Below are positions 1 through 5,520 of a DNA stretch of 5,520 nt, piece after piece. The position numbers and the translations under genes were made by a program. Position 1 is the stretch's first letter. Every line of letters begins with the position of its first letter. The stretch comes from Pseudomonadota bacterium. GTDB taxonomy: Bacteria > Pseudomonadota > Gammaproteobacteria > Steroidobacterales > Woeseiaceae. The DNA lies in NCBI GenBank assembly GCA_022567775.1, contig JADFGH010000179.1, positions 1-5,520 of the forward strand, given 5' to 3'. The notes under the pieces are model-generated. The model ran no database searches, was not told where the DNA came from, and was given only the letters and a program-made list of their open reading frames with translations.

Positions 1-393
1 CTCCGCATCCTCGAAGCTCTCTCTTTCCATGACGTGGCACCAGTGGCAAGTTGAGTAACCGATGGACAGGAAGATCGGCTTATTTTCAACGCGCGCCCTG
101 TCGAAGGCCGCCGGACTCCAGGGATACCAGTCCACCGGGTTATGCGCATGCTGCAACAGATAAGGTGAGTCCTCCAGGATCAGGCGATTGGTATACAGCG
201 GTGATCCATCGGGATGAAGGTGTTCGGTGCGCGGCCGGTATTCCGGGCCCTTCGCCGCCAGCGCGGCTTGCAGTTGTTGCTGCAGGGAAGCAGGTCGAAC
301 CACGTTCGGCGGGACATCAGCGTGCGCAGTCGGGCCCATGGCTACGATCAACGTTGCCACGATGCCGCGTATGGATGCAGATCGCGTAAGCAT
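1..393 (-). CDS. Exported DUF255/YyaL-type (SPATA20-like) thioredoxin-fold protein, N-terminal part only
   Basis: The reading frame is open from an ATG at 391-393 to the left edge, giving the first 131 residues of a longer protein. Residues 1-25 look like a Sec signal peptide: Arg-containing start, hydrophobic stretch [10 protein letters not shown], then a probable cut after Ala-His-Ala. From about residue 69 the sequence matches the DUF255 signature: NRL...[17 protein letters not shown] at 69-92, [20 protein letters not shown] at 105-124, with Cys116-His-Trp-Cys119 in the thioredoxin active-site position. Family members usually continue with a six-hairpin (glycosidase-like) region; that part lies outside the window. 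Their biochemical role is poorly defined. Most relatives I know of are cytoplasmic and begin close to the NRL motif, so a signal peptide plus a roughly 40-residue linker is notable and implies a periplasmic location. A GAGG lies about 16 bases upstream of the ATG, too far to be a convincing ribosome site, so the exact start is less sure than the family. It shares orientation with the transporter upstream. Confidence 0.9.
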   Translation of the reverse strand, partial: MLTRSASIRGIVATLIVAMGPTAHADVPPNVVRPASLQQQLQAALAAKGPEYRPRTEHLHPDGSPLYTNRLILEDSPYLLQHAHNPVDWYPWSPAAFDRARVENKPIFLSIGYSTCHWCHVMERESFEDAE

Positions 394-550
394 GCTATCT
401 GGCGGTGTGCCTCACAGAGTATCGAATAAATTCTGCTGGAAATCGGTGATGCCTGCCTGTAACCAATAAGCAATTATGCGCGTAATCCCGCCGCATTTTG
501 TAATTCGTACCCAACACGAACGCAGCCCGGCGATTCTGTGACCCGGCGCG
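394..550. other. Intergenic gap between transporter stop and DUF255 start
   Basis: These 157 bases separate two minus-strand genes. I found no convincing coding frame, strong terminator hairpin or clear sigma-70 promoter. A 7-base direct repeat (CGCCGGG on the minus strand) lies just after the transporter stop. An AT-richer stretch around 420-510 is where a promoter for the DUF255 gene would be expected, but no -35/-10 pair with good spacing stands out. Confidence 0.5.
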
Positions 551-1816
551 TTAGCGATTGTGCCGGACCTGCTCTGGCAGCGTCTCGCGCATTCTGATCC
601 TGACAATGGTGCCGGAGAGAAACGTAATTCCGGCAATGACCCAGACGGCTGAGGTCACTCCGAACAGGTCCGCGACGATCCCCGCGATCACCGCGCCAAA
701 AGCATAGCCAAGATCACGCCAGAGACGGTACACGCCGACAGCAGATGCTCTCCAGGTCGGGTCTGCCACGTCACCAATCGCGGCGAGCAATGTCGGGTAA
801 ACCATCGCGGTGCCTGCACCGAGCAATATTGCGGCTATTGCGAATGTATGGAACTCGTTGAACATGGCGATTGCGGCGAGTGCCAGCGCCTGCAGCCACA
901 TGCCCCAGACAATCAGCCCCTTGCGGCCAATTCGATCAGACAGTGCGCCGGTAAAGAGCTGGCCGATGCCCCACACGCCGGGGTAAATGGCAGCGAGCCA
1001 GCCAATCTGCTCTAGCGTCATGCCGGCCAGTGCGAAGTAGATCGGGAACAAGCCCCACGCCATGCCGTCGTTCAGATTGTTGACGAGCCCGGCCTGGCTC
1101 ACAGACGACAAATCCCGGTGGCTAATGGAGGTCTTGTAAAAAATCTCCTTTTGCGACGGCCGCTCGAGGCTGGCGACGGTGTCTGCCAGGCTGGCTTCGA
1201 AATCGGCATGATGCCGGGTCTCGCGTACCAGGAATACCGACAATCCGAGCCCGATAACCACGAATATGACGCCCAGATAGAACGGTTCCGGACGCAGGCC
1301 CCAGGTCGACGCCACGTAGCCGGTGGCCAATGCTGCCCCGGCGACCGCAAAGTAACCGGCAAATTCATTGAGACCCATTGCGGTGCCACGATTGGCGGGG
1401 CCCGCCAGGTCGATTTTCATGATGACGGTGGTTGACCAGGTCAGGCCCTGGCTGATTCCCAGCAGGAGGTTGGCAAACAGCACCCATGACCAGGTGGGGG
1501 CCCACATCAACAGGAACGGCACGGGTATAGCGACGGCCCAACCCGCAATCAGGATTGCCTTGCGTCCGAATACGTCTGAAAAGCGGCCTGCAAGGTAGTT
1601 GGTGAGCGCTTTGCTGACACCAAAAACGGCGATAAAGGAAAGGATTGCGCTGCGTGCCGCGAGCATGAATTCCTGTTCTGCAAGCGCCGGTAAAATACTC
1701 CGTTCCATGCCGACCATTGCCCCGACAAAGGCGTTGACGATGATCAGCAGCGTGAATTGCGCCAGGTTGGCACGAATGCCAAGTGCCGGCTGGTCGCTGG
1801 ATGAGCCTGTTGACAT
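551..1816 (-). CDS. Major facilitator superfamily (MFS) transporter, 12 TM
   Basis: This encodes a 421-residue inner-membrane secondary transporter of unknown substrate. The usual MFS layout is visible: hydrophobic segments throughout, the conserved loop 2-3 motif A (GRFSDVFGRK, residues 77-86) and its second-half copy in loop 8-9 (GALSDRIGRK, residues 290-299). A hydrophilic central loop (about 196-240) separates the two six-helix halves, and the length is normal for the superfamily. The segment VNNLNDGMAWGLFP (245-258) opening the second half carries polar residues inside a likely helix and may line the path. The start chosen is the ATG at 1814-1816, because GAGGA on the minus strand (1824-1828) sits 7 bases upstream. 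A longer in-frame start at 1942 would add 42 non-hydrophobic residues lying over the divergent gene. It is transcribed away from the DsbA-family gene, sharing a 71-base control region. Drug efflux, sugar or small-acid transport cannot be told apart from sequence alone. Confidence 0.93.
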   Translation of the reverse strand: MSTGSSSDQPALGIRANLAQFTLLIIVNAFVGAMVGMERSILPALAEQEFMLAARSAILSFIAVFGVSKALTNYLAGRFSDVFGRKAILIAGWAVAIPVPFLLMWAPTWSWVLFANLLLGISQGLTWSTTVIMKIDLAGPANRGTAMGLNEFAGYFAVAGAALATGYVASTWGLRPEPFYLGVIFVVIGLGLSVFLVRETRHHADFEASLADTVASLERPSQKEIFYKTSISHRDLSSVSQAGLVNNLNDGMAWGLFPIYFALAGMTLEQIGWLAAIYPGVWGIGQLFTGALSDRIGRKGLIVWGMWLQALALAAIAMFNEFHTFAIAAILLGAGTAMVYPTLLAAIGDVADPTWRASAVGVYRLWRDLGYAFGAVIAGIVADLFGVTSAVWVIAGITFLSGTIVRIRMRETLPEQVRHNR

Positions 1817-1823
1817 CGTGTCG

Positions 1824-1829
1824 TCCTCA
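1824..1829 (-). promoter_or_regulatory. Ribosome binding site deciding the MFS start
   Basis: The minus strand reads TGAGGA here, 7 bases before the ATG at 1814-1816. This is the best Shine-Dalgarno match for the transporter and supports this start over the upstream one at 1942. Confidence 0.7.
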
Positions 1830-1849
1830 ACGCCTAATCTTGCCCCGGC

Positions 1850-1863
1850 GGCCGCATGCGGCC
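1850..1863. promoter_or_regulatory. Perfect 14-bp palindrome in the divergent intergenic region (candidate operator)
   Basis: GGCCGCATGCGGCC equals its own reverse complement over all 14 bases and lies in the 71 bases between the divergent MFS (start 1816) and DsbA-family (start 1888) genes, slightly nearer the DsbA gene. Its position suits an operator for both genes or a hairpin in one leader. No regulator gene is in the window and no clear promoter boxes flank it. GC-rich palindromes of this size also occur by chance, so the regulatory role is inference. Confidence 0.4.
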
Positions 1864-1887
1864 AGTTCGTTCCAACAGAGTATGCAC

Positions 1888-2547
1888 ATGAAAACACCGC
1901 TGCAGGTTGACTACTATACGGACGTTTTGTGCGTCTGGGCATGGATTGCCCAGCGCCGGATTGACGAACTCGAGCAAGAGCAGGGTGACAATATCTGTAT
2001 CCGGCACCATTGCATTAACGTGTTCGGCGATACCACAAGTCGAATCGGAGACGGTTGGTCGGATCGGGGCGGTTATGCAGGATACGCTGCGCACGTTCAG
2101 GAAGCCGCGGCGCCGTATGAGTTTGCACCGGTGAATGTCGCCATCTGGCGCGACGTTCGACCATTTACCTCGGCGACCGCACACCTGGTTTTGAAAGCCG
2201 CCGAAATATTAACAGCGGCGGATGATTCGAGGGCCCTGGCGTTGGCGCTTCGCAAGCATTTTTTCGTCGATGGGCTGGACATCGGTGATCAACGAGTGGT
2301 GCTGGACAGTGCCGGTGAGGCAGGATTCGATATTCCGGGTCTGACGGCGCTTATCGATTCTGGACAGGCGATGGCGGCGCTGATGAGCGACTATGGGGAC
2401 GCGAAAAACCTGGGGCTGAAAGGCAGCCCCTCGCTGGTATTGAACGAGGGTCGCCAGGTGCTTTACGGTAACGTTGGCTACCGTATATTAAATGCCAACA
2501 TCAAGGAATTACTCAAAAGGCCGGTGAGCGAAGCGAGTTGGTGTTAG
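1888..2547 (+). CDS. DsbA-family (FrnE/HCCA-isomerase-like) thioredoxin-fold protein with a single active-site Cys
   Basis: The product is 219 residues without a signal peptide, so probably cytoplasmic. It starts with a beta strand and active-site helix, VDYYTDVLCVWAWIAQRRIDEL (7-28), where DsbA-family members carry CxxC. Here the tetrad is Cys15-Val-Trp-Ala18, so the second cysteine is lost. A helical insertion follows (about 50-170), including the WRDVRPFTSATAHLVLKAAE segment (87-106). The fold closes with KGSPSLVLNEG (178-188), whose Pro181 fits the cis-proline loop. Other cysteines are Cys37, Cys42 and the very last residue, Cys219. One-cysteine members cannot run a normal dithiol exchange; a mono-thiol, glutathione-linked or isomerase-like role (as in 2-hydroxychromene-2-carboxylate isomerase) is possible but unproven. 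ATG 1888 is preferred because AGAG at 1877-1880 is 7 bases upstream; ATG 1882, two codons earlier, would be only one base from it. It is the first of three closely spaced rightward genes. Confidence 0.85.
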   Translation: MKTPLQVDYYTDVLCVWAWIAQRRIDELEQEQGDNICIRHHCINVFGDTTSRIGDGWSDRGGYAGYAAHVQEAAAPYEFAPVNVAIWRDVRPFTSATAHLVLKAAEILTAADDSRALALALRKHFFVDGLDIGDQRVVLDSAGEAGFDIPGLTALIDSGQAMAALMSDYGDAKNLGLKGSPSLVLNEGRQVLYGNVGYRILNANIKELLKRPVSEASWC

Positions 2548-2570
2548 CCATTTTCAGCTCGAAATTTGAA

Positions 2571-3080
2571 ATGAATTCCAGGATCAGGTCACTGTTGACG
2601 TATGGCGGCGAGGCGGTCGTTATTGGCGTCATATTATTCGGCGTGTACGCGTATCAATCGCGCAATCTATTGCCAACAGAACTGCAGCCGGCGCCGGCAT
2701 TGAGTGTGCCGCTGCTCGATGGGTCGTCATACGACATTAGTCATCACGCCGCGCCGACAACGCTGGTCTATTTCTTCGCTCCCTGGTGCAATATTTGCGC
2801 TGCCAGTTCCGGCAACATCGATTATCTCAGGAAGCTGCGGGACGACGATGAGCTGCAGATAGTGCTGGTCGCTCTCGACTGGCAGACGCAGGCGGAGGTT
2901 CAGGAATACGTCGAGCATCACGAGATATCGGGCCCGGTATTGCTGGGTGACCGGAAAGTCGCAAGCGACTGGAACGTTTATGCATTTCCAACCTATTACA
3001 TCCTGGATAGCCGGCAACGGATAATTCGCCGTGATCTTGGCTACAGTACGTTCGCCGGATTATGGTGGCGGACACTCTAA
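2571..3080 (+). CDS. Membrane-anchored TlpA/redoxin-like thioredoxin
   Basis: The product is 169 residues with one N-terminal membrane segment (about 13-28, EAVVIGVILFGVYAYQ) that places the rest in the periplasm. The thioredoxin domain has the strand TTLVYFFAPWCNICAAS (63-79) with active site Cys73-Asn-Ile-Cys76, and the cis-Pro loop at YAFPTYYILD (137-146, Pro140). TlpA/ResA-like proteins typically reduce disulfides of cytochrome c apoproteins, copper-site proteins or other periplasmic partners; which applies here is unknown. The start chosen is ATG 2571, giving a normal anchor length. It lacks a clear Shine-Dalgarno site (upstream is AAATTTGAA). An in-frame TTG at 2538 overlaps the end of the DsbA-family gene by 10 bases and would add 11 residues, so translational coupling from that start is a real alternative. 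The gap from the previous stop is 23 bases and to DUF302 14 bases, consistent with one operon. The C-terminus ends in GLWWRTL. Confidence 0.9.
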   Translation: MNSRIRSLLTYGGEAVVIGVILFGVYAYQSRNLLPTELQPAPALSVPLLDGSSYDISHHAAPTTLVYFFAPWCNICAASSGNIDYLRKLRDDDELQIVLVALDWQTQAEVQEYVEHHEISGPVLLGDRKVASDWNVYAFPTYYILDSRQRIIRRDLGYSTFAGLWWRTL

Positions 3081-3087
3081 AGAGGTG
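3081..3087 (+). promoter_or_regulatory. Strong ribosome binding site for the DUF302 gene
   Basis: AGAGGTG begins right after the TlpA-like stop codon and ends 7 bases before the ATG at 3095. It is the best Shine-Dalgarno match in the three-gene set, suggesting DUF302 is translated more efficiently than the TlpA-like gene before it. Confidence 0.75.
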
Positions 3088-3094
3088 AAACTCA

Positions 3095-3487
3095 ATGAAA
3101 ACGAAATTCGGTTTTGGCAAGCCGGTTGATGCAAAGTTTGACGATACCGTGGAAGCGGTAACTGCCGAGCTAAAAAAAGAAGGCTTTGGTGTACTGACGG
3201 AGATCGATGTTGCTGCGACGCTGAAAGAAAAACTCGGTGAAGACATGCCACCGTACCTGATTCTGGGTGCCTGTAACCCGTCGTTGGCACACCAGGCGGT
3301 CAGTGCCGTTCCCGAAATCGGTTTGTTATTGCCCTGCAATGTCCTGGTACGCGAGGACGAGGCAGGGCAGGTTCATGTCAGTTTCATGGATCCTGGCGCG
3401 GTGCTGGGACTTGTCGACAAACCGGAGATCGAACCTCTTGCGCAACAGGTAAAAGACAAGCTGCAGAAGGTGCTTGCTGCACTTTAG
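3095..3487 (+). CDS. DUF302 domain protein
   Basis: A 130-residue soluble protein made of one DUF302 domain over its full length. Recognisable family features are the N-terminal helix with EAVTAELKKEGFGVLTEIDV (20-39), the Lys-rich helix TLKEKLGED (42-50), the core strand PPYLILGACNPSLAHQA (52-68) and IGLLLPCNVLVRED (75-88). The two cysteines, Cys60 in GACNP and Cys81 in LPCNV, sit in the two best-conserved blocks. No signal peptide or membrane segment is visible, so it is likely cytoplasmic. The molecular function of DUF302 is not established; members have a compact alpha/beta fold and are often seen near sulfur, thiol or metal stress genes. Placement 14 bases after a thioredoxin gene, with a strong ribosome site, suggests a shared role in thiol or redox handling, which is inference. 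It is the last gene of the rightward set and converges on the amidase. Confidence 0.92.
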   Translation: MKTKFGFGKPVDAKFDDTVEAVTAELKKEGFGVLTEIDVAATLKEKLGEDMPPYLILGACNPSLAHQAVSAVPEIGLLLPCNVLVREDEAGQVHVSFMDPGAVLGLVDKPEIEPLAQQVKDKLQKVLAAL

Positions 3488-3493
3488 CAATCG

Positions 3494-3507
3494 CCCGCTG
3501 GGGCGGG
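3494..3507. terminator. Short GC hairpin between convergent genes, possible weak bidirectional terminator
   Basis: CCCGC (3494-3498), loop TGGG, GCGGG (3503-3507) forms a 5-bp stem starting 7 bases after the DUF302 stop and ending 13 bases before the amidase stop. An alternative register, CGCCC/GGGCG (3492-3505), is also possible. On the plus strand only two T residues follow, and on the minus strand no T-run follows, so it is a weak intrinsic terminator at best. Its place in a 32-base convergent gap is the main support. Confidence 0.4.
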
Positions 3508-3519
3508 TTCCTGCGTTCG

Positions 3520-5103
3520 TCACTGCAGCAATTCGGCAAACCCTTGTGGTGGTACGCGGTGCCGCGTCGCCTGCTCGTAGGCATAGGCGAAACCAAACAA
3601 CAAACCCTCGGAGTACGGTCTTCCCAGAATCTGCAGGCCCGCCGGCAAATTGCCATGGCTGTATCCCATCGGCACGGTGACGGCGGGCAGGCCGGTCGCC
3701 GGCGCGACCAGCTGGCTGTTGTCGCCCTTGTATTCCTCTATCGCCCGCTCCAGAGGTGCGGGCGGGTTAGTCCAGCTCGGATATACAACTGCATCAATAC
3801 CGGCGCTGTCCATTGACGCTATCACGTCGGCCAGGTACGCCTGCCGGCCGGGATGCTGCGGATAGTCGGGACAGGGCGGGTCAAAATCTCTTGGATGAAC
3901 GTCGGCGGGATTGCCGCCAAAAAACTTCAGACGATCTTCGATGTACGGCGAATACTCGTTATTTTCCATGACATCCATCACGTCCTTAATCGGTGCATCA
4001 GCACCCAGTGACTTGAGGTACTCGTGCATGTCGTAGCGGAAGCGCACGCAGAAATTGCTGGCATTCATGTGTTGGTCAAGATTTTCGATAACAAAATCAT
4101 CGACGATTTCGGCGCCGGCATGTTGCAGGTCGGCAAGCGCCTGCTCAAAAATCTTTGTAATCGCCGGATCCGCGTCTTCAGTATCGACCAGTGCTCGCAG
4201 AACCCCGATGCGCTTGCCCTGCAATGCGTTCTCATCCAGGAATTCCGTGTAGTCCTTTTCGACATGATTCATGCCCAGTTCGGTATAGGGATCAGCGGGA
4301 TCGTAACCGGCGATCACGTTGAATACCCTGGCGCCATCGGTCACCGTCCGGGTCATCGGCCCCGCAATGTCGCGATCGAAGGCAAGCGGTATGACGCCGT
4401 CGCGGCTGGTCAGCCCCAGGGTCGAGCGAATGCCGAACAAAGCAAGATGGGACGCTGGTCCGCGGATCGAATTGCCGGTGTCCGAGCCCATGCCAATGAC
4501 ACCGAAACCTGCCGCTATGCCAGAAGCCGTGCCACCGCTGGAACCAGCCGGCACCCGGCTCAAATCATAGGCGTTGGCCGTGGTGCCATATGAGGAACTG
4601 ATCGTCTGTTTCGGACTGAATGCCCACTCCGCCATGTTGGTCTTGGCAATGATGATGGCGTCTGCTTCCCTTAGCTTGCGCACCATGAACGCATCGTCAG
4701 GGGGCACACTGTCTTTCAGTGCGACAGAGCCACCGCTGGTGGGCATGTCGGCCGTATCGTAGTTGTCTTTTAGTAATACCGGAGCGCAGAAAAGTGACCC
4801 CAGGATTTCGCCGCCCGCGACTTTTCGATCAATTTCCTGCGCCCGGCTTACTGCGTTCGGGTTGCTGAAGATGATGGCATTCAGTCCCGAGGGCTTGTCA
4901 TAGGCGTCAATCCGCGCGAGATAACCACTGACAATATCCTCACACGACGACGTGCCGGAGCGAATCGCCGACTGAACATCCGCGATGGTTGCTTCGGCAA
5001 ATGTGAAAGGCGCATCGGTCTTGTCTGAAGAACAGGAAAGAATGCCGAGCACGAGTAATGCAGACAGGGAAAAGATTCTTGTGGATTCTTTGATAAATCG
5101 CAT
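3520..5103 (-). CDS. Lipoprotein amidase, amidase-signature family
   Basis: The 527-residue product hydrolyses an amide bond through the Ser-cisSer-Lys mechanism of the amidase-signature family. The triad is visible: Lys112 in PVLLKDNYDT, Ser188 in GSSGGTASG and the nucleophile Ser212 in DTGNSIRGPASH. The spacings of 76 and 24 residues closely match fatty acid amide hydrolase. The usual GGS before the nucleophile reads GNS, a variant I believe also occurs in other bacterial members. The N-terminus RFIKESTRIFSLSALLVLG followed by ILSC (Cys24) looks like a lipoprotein signal with lipobox. Ser rather than Asp follows the Cys, which favours outer-membrane sorting. Substrate is unknown; candidates are peptide amides or other amides outside the cytoplasm. 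Start ATG 5101-5103 is supported by the lipoprotein signal and by GGAG on the minus strand at 5114-5117. A longer start at 5250 would bury the signal and overlap the HNH gene. It may be co-transcribed with the HNH gene 70 bases upstream, though a separate promoter is equally possible. Confidence 0.94.
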   Translation of the reverse strand: MRFIKESTRIFSLSALLVLGILSCSSDKTDAPFTFAEATIADVQSAIRSGTSSCEDIVSGYLARIDAYDKPSGLNAIIFSNPNAVSRAQEIDRKVAGGEILGSLFCAPVLLKDNYDTADMPTSGGSVALKDSVPPDDAFMVRKLREADAIIIAKTNMAEWAFSPKQTISSSYGTTANAYDLSRVPAGSSGGTASGIAAGFGVIGMGSDTGNSIRGPASHLALFGIRSTLGLTSRDGVIPLAFDRDIAGPMTRTVTDGARVFNVIAGYDPADPYTELGMNHVEKDYTEFLDENALQGKRIGVLRALVDTEDADPAITKIFEQALADLQHAGAEIVDDFVIENLDQHMNASNFCVRFRYDMHEYLKSLGADAPIKDVMDVMENNEYSPYIEDRLKFFGGNPADVHPRDFDPPCPDYPQHPGRQAYLADVIASMDSAGIDAVVYPSWTNPPAPLERAIEEYKGDNSQLVAPATGLPAVTVPMGYSHGNLPAGLQILGRPYSEGLLFGFAYAYEQATRHRVPPQGFAELLQ

Positions 5104-5173
5104 TTCTCGATCGCTCCATCGCCATGATTCTTGTAGCTTGAAGTTTGCGGCATTGATGATCGAGATTCCATAG
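5104..5173 (-). other. HNH-amidase intergenic region with an 8-bp inverted repeat
   Basis: TCTCGATC (5105-5112) and GATCGAGA (5158-5165) are perfect inverted copies 45 bases apart, nearly spanning the 70-base gap. On the transcript one arm lies between the GGAG (5114-5117) and the amidase ATG. I see no T-tract terminator after the HNH gene and no clear promoter. The repeat may be chance. Confidence 0.3.
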
Positions 5174-5520
5174 TCAATGAAACATATGGCCGACCGCCAG
5201 GTCCCAGTCGATGCGGGCGTCGTCATACTTTGATACGCAGGTATTGGCATCGATAAACAGGTCTTCGTAGCGGTTGCGCATGCGTTCGCCCAGGTCGAAA
5301 TTCAAGGGCAGGACCGGCATGCGACCGGCACGTGCAATGAGGATGCCTTGAGGATTGCGAAACTCGATCTTTGCTTGTGAATTTTTCGTGCAGGTGAAAC
5401 CGCCCTCATGCACCAGGCGGTGGTGATGGCGGCAAAGTAATACAAGATTGTCGAGGCTGGTCTCGCCACCGTCGGCCCAGTGCTTGATGTGGTGGCCGTC
5501 GATGTAATATTGGTGGGTAC
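5174..5520 (-). CDS. HNH endonuclease domain protein, C-terminal part only
   Basis: The minus-strand frame is open from the right edge to a TGA at 5174-5176, giving about 115 C-terminal residues. The visible part begins with THQYYIDGHHIKHWADGG, followed by ETSLDNLVLLCRHHHRLVHE, a textbook HNH nuclease core: the His pair after Asp-Gly, the Asn of DNL and the His cluster after Cys-Arg. The tail ends with ARIDWDLAVGHMFH, resembling the C-terminus of DUF222/13E12-type HNH proteins that carry a long helical N-terminal region. That region and the start lie beyond the window. Such proteins are common and often multi-copy in genomes; they are thought to be DNA nucleases, in some cases selfish or mobile, but individual roles are mostly unknown. 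A GTG at 5411-5413 could be mistaken for a start, but the HNH core continues upstream of it in frame, so it is internal. It lies 70 bases upstream of the amidase on the same strand. Confidence 0.92.
   Translation of the reverse strand, partial: THQYYIDGHHIKHWADGGETSLDNLVLLCRHHHRLVHEGGFTCTKNSQAKIEFRNPQGILIARAGRMPVLPLNFDLGERMRNRYEDLFIDANTCVSKYDDARIDWDLAVGHMFH

Noticed and set aside
51..389. Plus-strand open frames at the left edge
   Set aside because: They are antisense to the DUF255 protein, whose signature and signal peptide are unambiguous on the minus strand.
521..552. Terminator after the MFS gene
   Set aside because: The GC-rich CGCCGGG copies here are direct, not inverted, repeats, so they do not form a stem, and no T-run follows.
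1783..1887. Longer start for the DsbA-family gene at 1783
   Set aside because: The added residues overlap the MFS start region and are unlike the family; the conserved fold begins just after the ATG at 1888, which has an AGAG ribosome site.
1817..1942. Longer start for the MFS transporter at 1942
   Set aside because: It adds 42 residues with no hydrophobic or conserved character, overlaps the start of the divergent DsbA-family gene, and ignores the good GAGGA site before the ATG at 1816.
2827..3339. Minus-strand open frame of 170 codons across the TlpA-like and DUF302 genes
   Set aside because: It is antisense to two genes with clear domains; its translation is low-complexity Ser/Pro/Arg-rich with no family resemblance.
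4024..4593. Plus-strand open frame of 189 codons inside the amidase
   Set aside because: It is antisense to the well-supported amidase core, including its Ser-Ser active-site region, and its translation shows no recognisable domain or ribosome site.
5104..5250. Longer start for the amidase at 5250
   Set aside because: It would place 49 residues before a clear lipoprotein signal peptide and overlap the HNH coding sequence in another frame.
5174..5413. Separate small gene starting at the GTG at 5411-5413
   Set aside because: The HNH motif continues in frame upstream of this GTG to the right edge, so it is an internal codon of a larger protein.

Overview
The window reads as chromosomal DNA of a Gram-negative bacterium, most likely a marine or sediment gammaproteobacterium. 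The Gram-negative call rests on a lipoprotein signal peptide, a Sec-type signal peptide and a membrane-anchored TlpA-like thioredoxin. The finer placement is inference from overall sequence flavour and was not checked by any search. Base composition is moderately GC-rich and looks even across the window. I see no tRNA, rRNA, CRISPR array, insertion sequence or integrase.

Left part, minus strand: the left edge cuts off a DUF255/YyaL (SPATA20-type) thioredoxin-fold protein. Its first 131 residues are present and carry a signal peptide and the family signature around Cys-His-Trp-Cys. A 157-base gap follows, then a complete 12-TM major facilitator transporter (1816 to 551).

Middle, plus strand: a 71-base divergent promoter region containing a perfect 14-bp palindrome separates the transporter from a three-gene rightward set. 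The set is a DsbA-family protein with only one active-site cysteine (1888-2547), a membrane-anchored TlpA-like thioredoxin with a CNIC centre (2571-3080), and a DUF302 protein (3095-3487). Gaps of 23 and 14 bases suggest an operon. With the DUF255 protein, three of the four genes flanking the transporter have a thioredoxin fold, so the region looks like a small thiol-redox neighbourhood. Its substrate cannot be read from sequence.

Right part, minus strand: a 32-base convergent gap with a short GC hairpin separates DUF302 from a lipoprotein amidase of the amidase-signature family (5103 to 3520), which has an intact Lys-Ser-Ser triad. Seventy bases upstream of it lies the C-terminal end of an HNH endonuclease domain protein that runs off the right edge. 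The amidase and the HNH protein look functionally unrelated to the redox cluster.

Nothing here is a clearly new system. The most useful leads are the exported DUF255 protein at the left edge, the single-cysteine DsbA-like protein paired with TlpA-like and DUF302 proteins, and the palindrome between the divergent genes.
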